From positions 1 to 64,000 of the forward strand of contig JAHHHY010000013.1 in the NCBI GenBank assembly GCA_019359125.1: a stretch of 64,000 nucleotides of DNA, given 5' to 3'. How positions within the stretch are numbered: position 1 is the stretch's first letter; each line of letters opens with the position of its first letter. Below the pieces are notes generated by a model. The model saw only the letters and a program-made list of their open reading frames with translations, did not search any database and was not told the origin of the DNA. Of this stretch, positions 24,894 to 33,621 are shown piece after piece. Position numbers and translations under genes: made by a program. The stretch is from Pleurocapsa minor GSE-CHR-MK 17-07R (GTDB lineage Bacteria; Chloroflexota; Anaerolineae; Aggregatilineales; Phototrophicaceae).

Positions 24894-25436
24894 TTACCCC
24901 CCGGCTGTTTGCAGCGTGTAGCCCGCGTCCTGCAAGCGCTGGCTCAGCTCGCTGAATGCAGAGGTTTCCTGCACCAGGCGCAACAGCGTGTCGGCTTCGC
25001 TGATGGCATAGGCGGTCAGCATGGCATGGCTGAAGACCAGCGCGTCATAAGGCGGCTGATGCGTCAGCGCCGTGAACTGACCGGCGCTCTCCCAGACGGC
25101 GCCGACCAGCGCATCTCCGCGAAACAGCCGCCGGGGCGCGATGCGGGGCGCGGCCGATGAGTCGTTCCATGAGGCAGTATTCATGCCCTCTGCGATCAAC
25201 TGCACCAGAAAGTCATCAAAGTCAGCGGCATTCCACAGGATGGTCGCCAGGTCCCCTTCGCTGAAGGCATCATAGGCGCGCGCATTCACAAACGGGTGCG
25301 GCGGCGCTCCGCCGGGCGGGGGCGAGGCCACCGAATACAGGCGGCCCGGGGTATCCTCGGCGCTGAGCACCACCCTCTCGCCCATGTACACATTGAAATG
25401 CCTGATTGCACGGACCGGCGTATCGACATAACCCAT
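24894..25436 (-). CDS. Unknown protein paired with the metalloprotease effector
   Basis: The 180-aa protein starts MGYVDTPVRAIRHFNVYMGER after a strong GGGGGGAAAT site. It has no signal peptide or membrane segment. Features seen are a proline-rich loop (SPPPGGAPPHP), an acidic central helix and a C-terminal helical region (SEADTLLRLVQETSAFSELSQRLQDAGY). I do not recognise the family. It begins 20 nt after the 772-aa effector gene and must share its transcript, so an adaptor, loading chaperone or immunity role is possible. The 243 nt before the helicase start hold nothing recognisable. Confidence 0.6.
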   Translation of the reverse strand: MGYVDTPVRAIRHFNVYMGERVVLSAEDTPGRLYSVASPPPGGAPPHPFVNARAYDAFSEGDLATILWNAADFDDFLVQLIAEGMNTASWNDSSAAPRIAPRRLFRGDALVGAVWESAGQFTALTHQPPYDALVFSHAMLTAYAISEADTLLRLVQETSAFSELSQRLQDAGYTLQTAGG

Positions 25437-25456
25437 CAGTTATTTCCCCCCGGCCA

Positions 25457-27775
25457 TCAGCCACCCGTGCCACCTGCTGCTGCTTCTTTTTCTTTCTTCA
25501 CCTTGTCGCGCGGATTGGCATCGGTGATGTCCTGAGAGCCGAAAATGCGGTCAAACAGGGCCTTCAGTTCAGGCTCGATACGCGCCACTTCGCTTTTGCC
25601 ATTGCGGCGAGTGCCCTTCTCGGGCTCACCAGCCGCATCCCACAGGTCATGAGTATACGGCTCAGTGCCCACATTGGTCCCGAAGAAAGCATTCGCGCTC
25701 TGGGCAAAATACTCCAAGCGATGCGACGAGGCATAGTTGGTTTGCTTCCCGCCAAACACGACTTTCTTGGATATCGTGCTGATGTTGGCAAACAGGGTGC
25801 CATCTTTCTTCTTGATGGTGTTCCCATCAATGACCCCCACATGCTTCAGCCAGGTCGTGTAATTGTTATCCGCATACGCCCCACCATCGACCAGCAGATA
25901 TTTCACCCAGGCAATCGTGCTTTTGCGATCGTTTTCGTCGGCCATACCGGCGGTCGTCAGGGTGCCAGGCAGGTCCAGCGCCCATTCATTATAGGCAGCC
26001 TGCGCCTCGTCTTTCTTCTTTCCGGGCTTGTCGTAGTCGAAGCCGTCAATCCACTCGACGACTTCGCCCGCCGTTTGTTTCTGCTTCTTGGCCTTATACA
26101 GATCATCGACCTTCTTGCGGTCTTCCGCCGACAGGCCGTGGATGTCCACCACGTGGGCAATTTCATGAGTTGTGGTGGAGTATCCCGACGCATAGCACCA
26201 ATCCGTGCCCGACACATCACCTTCTGCATCCGTACCCAGGGTGTTTTCTTCCGTCACGGCCACATAGATTGCCCCGTTGATTTCCATGCCGCCGGAACCG
26301 CGCACAGTATCCCAATCGCGGCCATCGAACGTCTTTTTGCCTTTCAGCGACGCAAACTGCGGCAGGTCAGTCATCTTCTTGTTTTTCGGGACGACGACAA
26401 CGGCTGTATTCTTGTTCAGCAGGTTGCGCGCAACGGACTTATCCTTGAGCAGAATTTCCAGATGGCTGAGGGCGACCGTGCGCGCCTTGTCTCCCTCGAC
26501 GACACTGGCCGGCACATTGATGATCATCAGCGATGCCGCGCGGGTGAACTCCGCAGCGCTCAGATGCGTCTCCAGCAAGTCAAGAATCTGGGCGCGCGAC
26601 AGGGTGGCACCGGCAAAAATATCTTCCTTATTTTCGAGTCGTTTGAGGTACTCGGATGCAGCGGTCTTCTGCGGATCAACGGGGGTCGTCTCGACCGACT
26701 GCGTTTGCTCCGGCGTGGTCTCAACCGACTGGGTTACTTCAGGCGTGGTCTCGACCGACTGCGTTTGTTCCGGCGTGGTCTCAACCGACTGTGTCTGCTC
26801 CGGTGTCGTCTCGACCGACTGGGTTACTTCAGGCGTGGTCTCGACTGACTGCGTTTGCTCTGGTGTCGTCTCAACCGACTGCGTTTGTTCCGGCGTTGTC
26901 TCGACCGACTGGGTTACTTCAGGCGTGGTCTCGACCGACTGCGTTTGCTCCGGCGTCGTCTCGACCGACTGTGTCTGCTCCGGCGTCGTCTCGACTGACT
27001 GCGTTTGTTCCGACGTCGTCTCAACCGACTGGGTCTGCTCTGGTGTCGTCTCAACCGACTGTGTCTGCTCTGGCGTGGTCTCGACCGACTGCGTTTGTTC
27101 CGGCGTCACCGACTGCAACTGGAGGATATCCGCTTCTGCATCCTGCTTCAGGGCATCGACGCCATCACGACGCGCGGACTTCTTGCGCTTGGGGTCATTG
27201 AGGTAGGTATCGCATAAGGCAATAATCTCCTGAAGCGCCTGTATTTTCGCCTCGGGTGACAATGCTGTGGCAGTGCTGGCGTAGGCGGCCACGGCTTTAT
27301 CGATGGGCTTGATCAGATTGCGGAAGCCCATCGCCCTGGTCTTCTTTTTAAACGCGCCTGGGGACATAAGCCGCTGAATTTTGACAGGAGCATGTGCAGC
27401 CTGCTGCGGGTCGAGGGTGCGCTGAATCGATGCACAGCTCGCGCAGCCGCACCCGGCGACATGTGCATCAGACTCGGCTGTCTGGCGCTGAATCGAGCGC
27501 TGCGCCTGGGTCTCGCTGATTGCGCCACCTGAACAGGCCGAACAGCCGCAGCCCTGCTGGTGGGAACGCTGAATCAGCCGGTTGATGGCAGAATTTCCGA
27601 TGACGCGCTGCAACTGGAGCAGATTATCGGGGCGGCTGTTGCCATCCCATGTTCCGGGAGCGTGAGAGCTGGCGGTGGCAGCCGCCGCACTTCGTGTTTC
27701 CTGTCGAGGGGAATTGACCGGGGCGTGCGTCGGGTCGGCTTTGACGTGTAAGTTTCGCTGCGCGGAATCGCCCAT
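25457..27775 (-). CDS. Putative injected zinc-metalloprotease effector with repeat linker
   Basis: This 772-aa protein has three parts. Residues 1-150 carry LLQLQRVIGNSAINRLIQR and two CGC-x-x-C clusters, the N-terminal signature of proteins found with extracellular contractile injection systems (often DUF4157-linked). Residues ~223-363 are 14 repeats of TPE[QV]TQSVET. Residues ~370-740 are a metallopeptidase with THEIAHVVD (~535) and EYFAQSANAFF (~687), matching the HExxH plus downstream Glu of the anthrax lethal-factor-like fold. It has no Sec signal. Delivery by an injection system and the target are inferred; no sheath or tube genes are in the window. Confidence 0.7.
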   Translation of the reverse strand: MGDSAQRNLHVKADPTHAPVNSPRQETRSAAAATASSHAPGTWDGNSRPDNLLQLQRVIGNSAINRLIQRSHQQGCGCSACSGGAISETQAQRSIQRQTAESDAHVAGCGCASCASIQRTLDPQQAAHAPVKIQRLMSPGAFKKKTRAMGFRNLIKPIDKAVAAYASTATALSPEAKIQALQEIIALCDTYLNDPKRKKSARRDGVDALKQDAEADILQLQSVTPEQTQSVETTPEQTQSVETTPEQTQSVETTSEQTQSVETTPEQTQSVETTPEQTQSVETTPEVTQSVETTPEQTQSVETTPEQTQSVETTPEVTQSVETTPEQTQSVETTPEQTQSVETTPEVTQSVETTPEQTQSVETTPVDPQKTAASEYLKRLENKEDIFAGATLSRAQILDLLETHLSAAEFTRAASLMIINVPASVVEGDKARTVALSHLEILLKDKSVARNLLNKNTAVVVVPKNKKMTDLPQFASLKGKKTFDGRDWDTVRGSGGMEINGAIYVAVTEENTLGTDAEGDVSGTDWCYASGYSTTTHEIAHVVDIHGLSAEDRKKVDDLYKAKKQKQTAGEVVEWIDGFDYDKPGKKKDEAQAAYNEWALDLPGTLTTAGMADENDRKSTIAWVKYLLVDGGAYADNNYTTWLKHVGVIDGNTIKKKDGTLFANISTISKKVVFGGKQTNYASSHRLEYFAQSANAFFGTNVGTEPYTHDLWDAAGEPEKGTRRNGKSEVARIEPELKALFDRIFGSQDITDANPRDKVKKEKEAAAGGTGG
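26687..27106 (-). repeat. 14 x 30-bp in-frame coding repeat
   Basis: There are fourteen perfect-length 30-bp units (420 bp) encoding TPEQTQSVET with variants V for Q at units 7, 10 and 13 and S for P at unit 4. The V every third unit shows a 90-bp higher-order repeat made by recent duplication. The units are contiguous and in frame, so this is not CRISPR. Confidence 0.95.
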
Positions 27776-28181
27776 AATTTAAGTACACCCTTCAAACGAA
27801 CCCGTTAAAGACTCCGGGAGCATAAAGCAGAGAGTTTTCGCTAACCGCGTGACGAATGACGGGACGGGTTGGCAGACTGTGCCTTCACAACTACATATCC
27901 GCTTGTCACAGCATGGGCTTCAGCAGCAATGAGACCTGCTCCATTAAGCGCATATATTCTCATAGTAATGCATATGTCGTATTCATACACCAGAACCGGC
28001 CTTTGAGACCCTCAAAGAAGCATTGACGTTTTGCGCAGGCATGACACCCGTTTACGCGGCCTTCGGAATTCAACAATGCTTACAGCCCCTCCGCCGGTTC
28101 GCAATCTGAATATCCAAATCCTCCAGCCAGGCCTGCGCCTGAGCGCAGACAACAGTTGAGATGAGCGCGGATTTCCGACAC
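27776..28181. other. Intergenic region between the effector and LacI genes
   Basis: About 400 bp of mixed composition separate the divergent effector and LacI genes. GAAGGGTG at 27793-27786 on the minus strand serves as the effector's ribosome site. Apart from the weak 40-codon frame listed at 27841 and the LacI promoter after 28181, no repeat, RNA gene or hairpin stands out. Confidence 0.5.
27841..27963 (-). CDS. Possible 40-aa small protein upstream of the effector
   Basis: The minus-strand frame from ATG 27963 to TAG 27841 reads MRIYALNGAGLIAAEAHAVT and continues to SRHSSRG. It is open further upstream (including VLVYEYDICIT), so it could also be a remnant of a longer gene. There is no clear ribosome site. 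It is close upstream of the effector on the same strand. Coding status is uncertain. Confidence 0.2.
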   Translation of the reverse strand: MRIYALNGAGLIAAEAHAVTSGYVVVKAQSANPSRHSSRG

Positions 28182-28228
28182 TTGACAGCCCTTCCAAAAT
28201 GCGTTTTACTATTATGGAAGCGGTTCCA
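28182..28228 (+). promoter_or_regulatory. LacI-family promoter and operator
   Basis: TTGACA (28182) and TTTACT (28205) are spaced by 17 bp. Just downstream TGGAAGCGGTTCCA (28215-28228) has perfect GGAA/TTCC arms about a central CG, the usual form of LacI/GalR operators. The position just after the -10 suits autorepression. Confidence 0.7.
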
Positions 28229-28264
28229 CAGGTGATTGTCGGCTTAAGTGTGGTCAGGATTTGC

Positions 28265-29290
28265 ATGGCCAATCCAACCATTTACGATGTTGCAAAAGCC
28301 GCCGGCGTCGGCGTCGGGACCGTCTCGCGCGTGCTCAACAACAGCACGCGGGTCAGCCCGGAGACGCAGGAAAAAGTGCTGAGCGTGATCCAGGAGCTTG
28401 GTTTCCGCCGCAGCAAGGTGGCCCGCCAGCTTTCGACTGGCGTGCAGCATCGTAATATTGGCGCCATGCTGCCCTACATCACGCCGCCTTCATTTGTCGA
28501 GCGCTTGCGCGGCATGCAGATGGCCCTCAGCCACCAGGACAATGACTTCAACCTCATTCTCTATACGGTGAGCGAGCCTGACCGCCAGCATGAGCAGCTG
28601 CTGACCATTGTCGACCAGTCGACCGTCGATGGCCTGCTGATCACCACGCTGAATATTTCCGATGAGGAACGCGACCTGCTGAAGCAGGCGGGCATCCCGT
28701 TTGTCATCCTCAGCGATGTGTTTACCGGCGACACAAACGGCATCAGCACTGACAACGTGCATGGTGGCTACCTGGCGACGCAGCACCTGCTCCAGCTTGG
28801 GCATCGCCGCGTGGCTTATGTCGGTGACGAACTGACCAACAACTATGGCATCCCAACCAGTGACCTGCGTTACAAGGGGTACCTCTCCGCACTGGCAGAG
28901 TACGACATCCCCGTTAACGCAGACTATGTGTGCCTGGGTATGCACGGCGAAGAAACGGCACACCGGCTGACCCGGCAGCTCTTGACCCTGCCAGAGCCGC
29001 CCACTGCGATCTTCGCGATGTCGGACATCCAGGCAGTCGGCTGTATTCAGGCGGTCCGTGAATCCGGGCTGCGTGTGCCGGAAGATATCTCGGTCATTGG
29101 GTTTGACGATGTGCAGTTGAGTCGCTATGTCGGGCTGACAACCGTGCGCCAGCATCTGGAGCAAAGCGGGTATCTGGGCATGCAGATGCTGCTGGACATG
29201 CTCATGACGCCGGGAAAAGTGACCCCGCGTCACCTGCCCCCGCTGGAGCTGGTCGTGCGGAATACAACGCAGCAGTATGGTTTGGCTTAG
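28265..29290 (+). CDS. LacI/GalR family transcriptional regulator
   Basis: The 341-aa protein begins ANPTIYDVAKAAGVGVGTVSRVLNNSTRVSPET, the HTH plus hinge of the family, and then a periplasmic-binding-protein-like effector domain (GFDDVQLSRYVGLTTVRQHLEQSG). The ATG at 28265 follows AGGA; starts further upstream lie in the operator. It is directly upstream of a sugar ABC transporter, so its inducer is probably that sugar or a derivative. It probably represses itself through the GGAA-CG-TTCC site. Confidence 0.85.
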   Translation: MANPTIYDVAKAAGVGVGTVSRVLNNSTRVSPETQEKVLSVIQELGFRRSKVARQLSTGVQHRNIGAMLPYITPPSFVERLRGMQMALSHQDNDFNLILYTVSEPDRQHEQLLTIVDQSTVDGLLITTLNISDEERDLLKQAGIPFVILSDVFTGDTNGISTDNVHGGYLATQHLLQLGHRRVAYVGDELTNNYGIPTSDLRYKGYLSALAEYDIPVNADYVCLGMHGEETAHRLTRQLLTLPEPPTAIFAMSDIQAVGCIQAVRESGLRVPEDISVIGFDDVQLSRYVGLTTVRQHLEQSGYLGMQMLLDMLMTPGKVTPRHLPPLELVVRNTTQQYGLA

Positions 29291-29500
29291 GCGGAACCAT
29301 ACCCGTAAATCATAGGAAGTTACCAGAAACACGCCAGCATGGACTGGCGCACATTCTGTGGACGCTATCTGGAACAAAGAGAGTTGCCTGATCGGAAAGG
29401 AGCTGCCTATCGAAAGTGGCCATGAAAAGAAAAGTCGGGATATCGCCTGACTTACGCACGCAAATTATTGCACCTGATACTAACTACGGGAGAAATTAAC

Positions 29501-30820
29501 ATGAAACGCCTGCTTCACCTCAGCCTCTCCACAGCCGCCGTACTGGGAATCTTCGCAGTTGCTGTGAAGACCCCCAGTGTCGCCGCCCAGGATGTCCCCA
29601 ACTGCGGCACCGAGCCGATCACCGTCCGTGGCTATTTCGAAACCGGCTTCGACCTGCCCTTCCGCCTGACCGAAGAGTTTTCGGTCCAGTATCCGAATGT
29701 CACCTGGGATATCAGCCAGGACCAGTTCGCCAATCTGATCAACGCGACGCCGCGTTTGCTCTCTGGCGACAATCCGCCTGATCTGATCCGCCTGCCCACG
29801 CTGGTCTCGTTTGCCACCCAGGGCCTGGTGATGAACCTTGACACCTATGCCGAGGCTTTTGGCTGGAACGACTGGCCGGTGCCGCAGCTGAACCAGAACC
29901 GCGTCGCCGAAGATGGCACCCGTGGCGCTGGCTCGCTCTATGCGATGGGCCTCAACTACAGCCTGACCGGTATCTTCTACAACCGTGAACAGGCCGAGCA
30001 GATTGGCATGACCGAACCGCCCGCGACACTGGCCGAGTTCGAAGCGCTGCTCGCCGCCGCCAAGGAAGCCGACCTGCTGCCGATCATGCAGTGGGGCAGC
30101 GCGCGCAGTGGCATGGGCCTCGCCTTCCCGCTGCAGGCGCTGATGGCATCGGTTGGTCCCGTGGGCCCGATCAACGACTGGATCTTCCAGACCCCCGGTG
30201 CGACCATCGATACCCCTGAGAATCTGGTTGCTGCCCAGCACCTGCAGGACTGGATCACCAACGGCTATTTCCCCGAAGATATCAACGCGATTGAGTACAC
30301 GGATGCCCAGGCCCGCTTCGGCGCAGGCGAAGGTGTCTTCATCTTCAACGGCGACTGGCAGAACGCTGGCTATGACGCCTCCATGCCCGGCAACGTCGGC
30401 TTCTTCCTGATGCCGCCGGCCGAAGAAGGTGGTTCACCCGCCGCCATGTCCGCCCCGCTGACGTTCGGCATCGCTGCCAACGCCGTCAATGCGGACTGCG
30501 CCGCGTTCTTCCTCAACTGGGTCGCTACCAATGAAGTCGCCCGCCAGATCGGCGTGGATGTCGGTGGTTCTAACCCCGGTGGCCCGTCCGGTCTGGAAAT
30601 GCCGCCGGTCGCTGAAGGCTCGATCACCAACGAGACCCTCGCCGCCGGCCCGGTGGTCGGTGAAGCTGGCACGTCGATGGACTTCATCGCCAACGCCACC
30701 AGCGCGATCTTCGCCCAGGGCTGGACTCCTGAACTTCAGGAAATGGTCGGCGGACTGCAGGATGCCGCTGGTCTGCTCCAGGCAGTTCAGGCCGAGTACG
30801 AACTGCAGCTCTCTGAATAA
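29501..30820 (+). CDS. Sugar ABC transporter substrate-binding protein
   Basis: The 439-aa protein has a signal peptide (residues ~1-29, ending SVAAQ) with no lipobox Cys directly after it, then an extracellular solute-binding family 1 fold (ITVRGYFETGFDLPFRLTEEFSVQYPNVTWDI, FIFNGDWQNAGYD, PLTFGIAANA). It binds a sugar outside the membrane and delivers it to the permeases at 30876 and 31808. ATG 29501 follows GGGAG. A stem-loop after its stop could keep its transcript more abundant than the permease part. The 210-nt leader after lacI shows no convincing second operator. Confidence 0.85.
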   Translation: MKRLLHLSLSTAAVLGIFAVAVKTPSVAAQDVPNCGTEPITVRGYFETGFDLPFRLTEEFSVQYPNVTWDISQDQFANLINATPRLLSGDNPPDLIRLPTLVSFATQGLVMNLDTYAEAFGWNDWPVPQLNQNRVAEDGTRGAGSLYAMGLNYSLTGIFYNREQAEQIGMTEPPATLAEFEALLAAAKEADLLPIMQWGSARSGMGLAFPLQALMASVGPVGPINDWIFQTPGATIDTPENLVAAQHLQDWITNGYFPEDINAIEYTDAQARFGAGEGVFIFNGDWQNAGYDASMPGNVGFFLMPPAEEGGSPAAMSAPLTFGIAANAVNADCAAFFLNWVATNEVARQIGVDVGGSNPGGPSGLEMPPVAEGSITNETLAAGPVVGEAGTSMDFIANATSAIFAQGWTPELQEMVGGLQDAAGLLQAVQAEYELQLSE

Positions 30821-30827
30821 TTAGTCG

Positions 30828-30855
30828 GGGGCCGCGGGCATTGTCCCGCGGCCCC
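30828..30855 (+). terminator. Intercistronic hairpin after the binding-protein gene
   Basis: The perfect 11-bp stem ggggccgcggg / cccgcggcccc with a 6-nt loop is followed by ttctt. In sugar ABC operons such hairpins partially terminate or stabilise the upstream message, giving excess binding protein. Confidence 0.7.
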
Positions 30856-30875
30856 TTCTTAAAAGAGACAAAACT

Positions 30876-31808
30876 ATGACCACGTCAGACAATCGTCCCG
30901 CGGCTCTCGCGGCCTCCCGACCTACCACCAAAAGTAAAAACGCGCGCCGGGAAGCCATCATTGGCTGGCTGTTCGTCCTGCCAGCGCTGCTGATGTATGC
31001 CATGTTCGTCCTGCTTCCGCTGCTGATGAGCATTCAGTACTCATTCTTCCGCTGGAACGGTATTGGCCCGATGACGTGGGTGGGATTCGATAATTACACC
31101 CGTGTCCTCTCAGACCCCGATCTGCTGGGGACCATTCTTAATTCATTTCGCCTTGTTTTCTTCTTCAGTTTCATCCCGGTGGCGCTCGGCCTGGTGGTCG
31201 CCAGCGTGATGCACCGTATGGCGACCGGGCGGCTGGGGGCGGTGTCTCGCACCGTGCTGTTCCTGCCGCAGATTATCCCGCTGGTCGCGGCCGGCATTAT
31301 CTGGGGCTGGCTGCTGGCGCTGCCCGGCCTGATTAACGAGCTTCTGGAAGCGGTTGGGCTGAGCGCGCTCACCCGTGCATGGCTTGGCGACTTCACGTGG
31401 GCGCTTCCCGCGGTCGGCCTCATTGGCGTGTGGGTGCTGCTGGGCTTTTGCACCGTCCTGCTGTGGACGGGTATGTCAAAGCTCGACCCGGCGCTGTACG
31501 AGTCGGCGCGTATCGACGGCGCCAGCTGGTTCAACGAGTTCATCAGCATCACCGTCCCGCTGCTGCGGAATGAGATTGGTGTGTGCCTGACGGTGACGGT
31601 GATTGCTGCGCTGGCCGCCTTTGACATCGTCTATATTTCCACGGCAGGGGGGCCGGGCAACGCGACCGCTGTCCCCGGTATCCAGATATATATTCTGGCC
31701 TTTACCGAGCAGCGTATTGGCCCGGCGTCGGCCCTGGCTGTGATTCTGACCCTGCTGGTGCTGGTCATCATCATCCCCATTCAGCGCCTCAACCGGGAGA
31801 TAAAGTAA
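30876..31808 (+). CDS. Sugar ABC transporter permease (MalF type)
   Basis: The 310-aa membrane protein has six predicted helices, the first at residues ~30-55 (IGWLFVLPALLMYAMFVLLPLL). The EAA loop contact for the ATPase is ESARIDGASWFNEFISITVPLL near residue 210. Its stop overlaps the start of the second permease (taATG), showing translational coupling. Together with 31808-32632 it forms the channel of a CUT1 carbohydrate importer. Confidence 0.85.
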   Translation: MTTSDNRPAALAASRPTTKSKNARREAIIGWLFVLPALLMYAMFVLLPLLMSIQYSFFRWNGIGPMTWVGFDNYTRVLSDPDLLGTILNSFRLVFFFSFIPVALGLVVASVMHRMATGRLGAVSRTVLFLPQIIPLVAAGIIWGWLLALPGLINELLEAVGLSALTRAWLGDFTWALPAVGLIGVWVLLGFCTVLLWTGMSKLDPALYESARIDGASWFNEFISITVPLLRNEIGVCLTVTVIAALAAFDIVYISTAGGPGNATAVPGIQIYILAFTEQRIGPASALAVILTLLVLVIIIPIQRLNREIK

Positions 31809-32632
31809 TGAGGATTAGCCGTACCGAGCTGTATTCCGGACGAATCATGCTGGTGGTGCTGATGGTCGTCACCATTCTGCCCTTCATCAGCATCTTCATC
31901 ACCGCCCTTCACCCGTCCAACACGGTGCCGAGGGGGCTGGAATGGCCTGCCGAACCGCAGTGGGGCAACTTCATTGAAGCCTTCAACGTGGCGAATATGA
32001 CCGTCCTGCTAGGCTCCAGCGTCTATCTCGTGATCGCAGTGGTGCCCATCGCGCTGATCATTTCAACCATGGCTGGATTTGCCATCGGCCAGCTGCGCAT
32101 CCCTGGCTCTGGCATCCTGCTCGCGTTGTTCGTGTTTGGCTTAACGCTCCCGTTCAGCGGCATTATCGTCCCGCTGTATTATCTGGAGCGCGCGCTGGGC
32201 ATTTACAATACACGGCTTGCCATCGTGCTGCCGCTGATCGCGCTGTACATGCCATTTGCCGTGTACTGGATGCGCGCCCATTTTGTTAACATGCCGATCG
32301 AGATTTCCGAGGCAGCCCGCGTCGACGGGGCCACGCTGTGGGATTTGTTCTGGCGTATTCATCTGCCGCTGGCGCGCCCGCCGATGGCGTCGCTGGGCAT
32401 CCTGATGTCCGTCTGGACGTGGAACCAGTTTTTGCTGGCGCTGGTGCTGGTCGAAGACCCGGCAGAACGCACGATGGCGGGTGCCCTCGGCGCGTTCCAG
32501 GGACACTATGCGACCAATGTCCCGTTGCTGTGCGCCGGCACCATTCTGATTCTGCTGCCCACGCTGATCGCTTTCGTGCTGTTTCAGCGGCAGATCATCT
32601 CGGCCCTGCTACAGGGATCGGTCAAAGGCTAG
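31808..32632 (+). CDS. Sugar ABC transporter permease (MalG type)
   Basis: The 274-aa protein has six helices; the EAA loop is SEAARVDGATLWDLFWRIHLPLARP. It starts on the overlapping ATG at 31808. No ATP-binding subunit follows, so the transporter must use an ATPase encoded elsewhere, as many CUT1 systems do (MsmK/MalK-like sharing). The next gene is a hydrolase beyond an inverted repeat. Confidence 0.85.
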   Translation: MRISRTELYSGRIMLVVLMVVTILPFISIFITALHPSNTVPRGLEWPAEPQWGNFIEAFNVANMTVLLGSSVYLVIAVVPIALIISTMAGFAIGQLRIPGSGILLALFVFGLTLPFSGIIVPLYYLERALGIYNTRLAIVLPLIALYMPFAVYWMRAHFVNMPIEISEAARVDGATLWDLFWRIHLPLARPPMASLGILMSVWTWNQFLLALVLVEDPAERTMAGALGAFQGHYATNVPLLCAGTILILLPTLIAFVLFQRQIISALLQGSVKG

Positions 32633-32650
32633 GCAAAAACGCGTTCATCT

Positions 32651-32709
32651 CTCAGGCTGTTCCGGTGCTGCGTTCAACCGGCCTACGGAACAGCCTGAGT
32701 GTTCCCCGA
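32651..32709. terminator. Inverted repeat after the transporter operon
   Basis: The perfect 14-bp arms ctcaggctgttccg (32651-32664) and cggaacagcctgag (32696-32709) enclose a 31-nt loop, 18 nt after the permease stop. There is no T-run (tgttcccc follows), so it is either an unusual terminator or an RNA-stability element. Confidence 0.5.
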
Positions 32710-32781
32710 TCAGAATTTTCACCTGCACAGGTTTTGCGGTATGGTTCAGTCCCATGAGCCACGACATCTGGAAAAACAGCG

Positions 32782-33594
32782 ATGAGCGAACTGAGTCACG
32801 AGCAGCTCACGGCATACCTCCGCTACAGTCACCCTGAGAAGACAAATCCTGCGCTCACCGAGACGGCCATCGCCGCGCTGTTTGGCATCCCCGTCGAAAC
32901 CTATCGTCAGGTAAAAGCGGAGTGTGCCGCCGTCACCCGGCAGGCAGCAGCAGAGCTTCTCGCTGAACCGGATGTTGCTGCGCGGGTAATGCGTCTCCCG
33001 TTCGCGCCAGGCTCAACCATCGTCGGGCTGGGCGACAGCATCACCGACGACTGGCACTCATGGCTTGAGATTCTGCGCGCTTTGCTCGACCTCCAGCGCC
33101 CCGACGATCATATTCGGGTGGTCAACGCGGGCATCTCAGGCCAAACGACGACGCAGATGTTCTATCGCGTTTTCTACGACATTGCCGCTGAAAAGCCTGA
33201 CTGGATCATTTGCATGGCAGGCACCAATGATGCCCGCAGGTATGGCGACAAAGCGCTCAAACCCGAAGTCAGCCCGGAAGAAACGGAAAAGAATCTGGCC
33301 CAGCTGCGCGATTTCGCCGCGACGCGGACATCCGCCCGCTGGGTGTGGATGACGCCGACGCCAGTCATCCCCGACAGGATACGCAGTCACGGGGATATGG
33401 CGCCAGGGCTGATCTGGTTGAACGAAGATGTGGCGCGGGTGGCCGACATCGTGCGCCGACAGAAAGGCCCGGTTGTGGAGCTGCAACACCTCTTTGGCGT
33501 GCCGCCGCATCCAGACTATCTCTATGATGGCCTGCATCCATCACTGGCAGGCCAGAAGCTGATCGCGCGGGCATTGCTTGAGGCGTTGAGTTAG
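32782..33594 (+). CDS. SGNH/GDSL-family hydrolase
   Basis: The 270-aa protein has the block I motif VGLGDSITDDW (~residues 75-85) with nucleophile Ser, block III GTNDARRYG and the catalytic Asp-x-x-His in DGLHPSLAG. Residues 1-65 are a helical extension with no signal peptide, so it is probably cytoplasmic. Such enzymes deacetylate or hydrolyse ester-bearing sugars. Placement behind the sugar importer suggests that it trims acyl groups from the imported saccharide; this is inference. It starts at ATG 32782; an in-frame alternative is at 32755. Confidence 0.8.
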   Translation: MSELSHEQLTAYLRYSHPEKTNPALTETAIAALFGIPVETYRQVKAECAAVTRQAAAELLAEPDVAARVMRLPFAPGSTIVGLGDSITDDWHSWLEILRALLDLQRPDDHIRVVNAGISGQTTTQMFYRVFYDIAAEKPDWIICMAGTNDARRYGDKALKPEVSPEETEKNLAQLRDFAATRTSARWVWMTPTPVIPDRIRSHGDMAPGLIWLNEDVARVADIVRRQKGPVVELQHLFGVPPHPDYLYDGLHPSLAGQKLIARALLEALS

Positions 33595-33621
33595 TACGCA
33601 GCCGCCGAGATTCAGGGACGC

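Noticed and set aside
26687-27106. CRISPR-like regular 30-bp repeat
   Set aside because: Units are contiguous without spacers and stay in one coding frame.
26277-27206. Plus-strand frames with repeats such as VVSTDCVCSG
   Set aside because: Antisense reading of the 30-bp effector repeats; the minus-strand frame has the conserved N-terminal and protease motifs.
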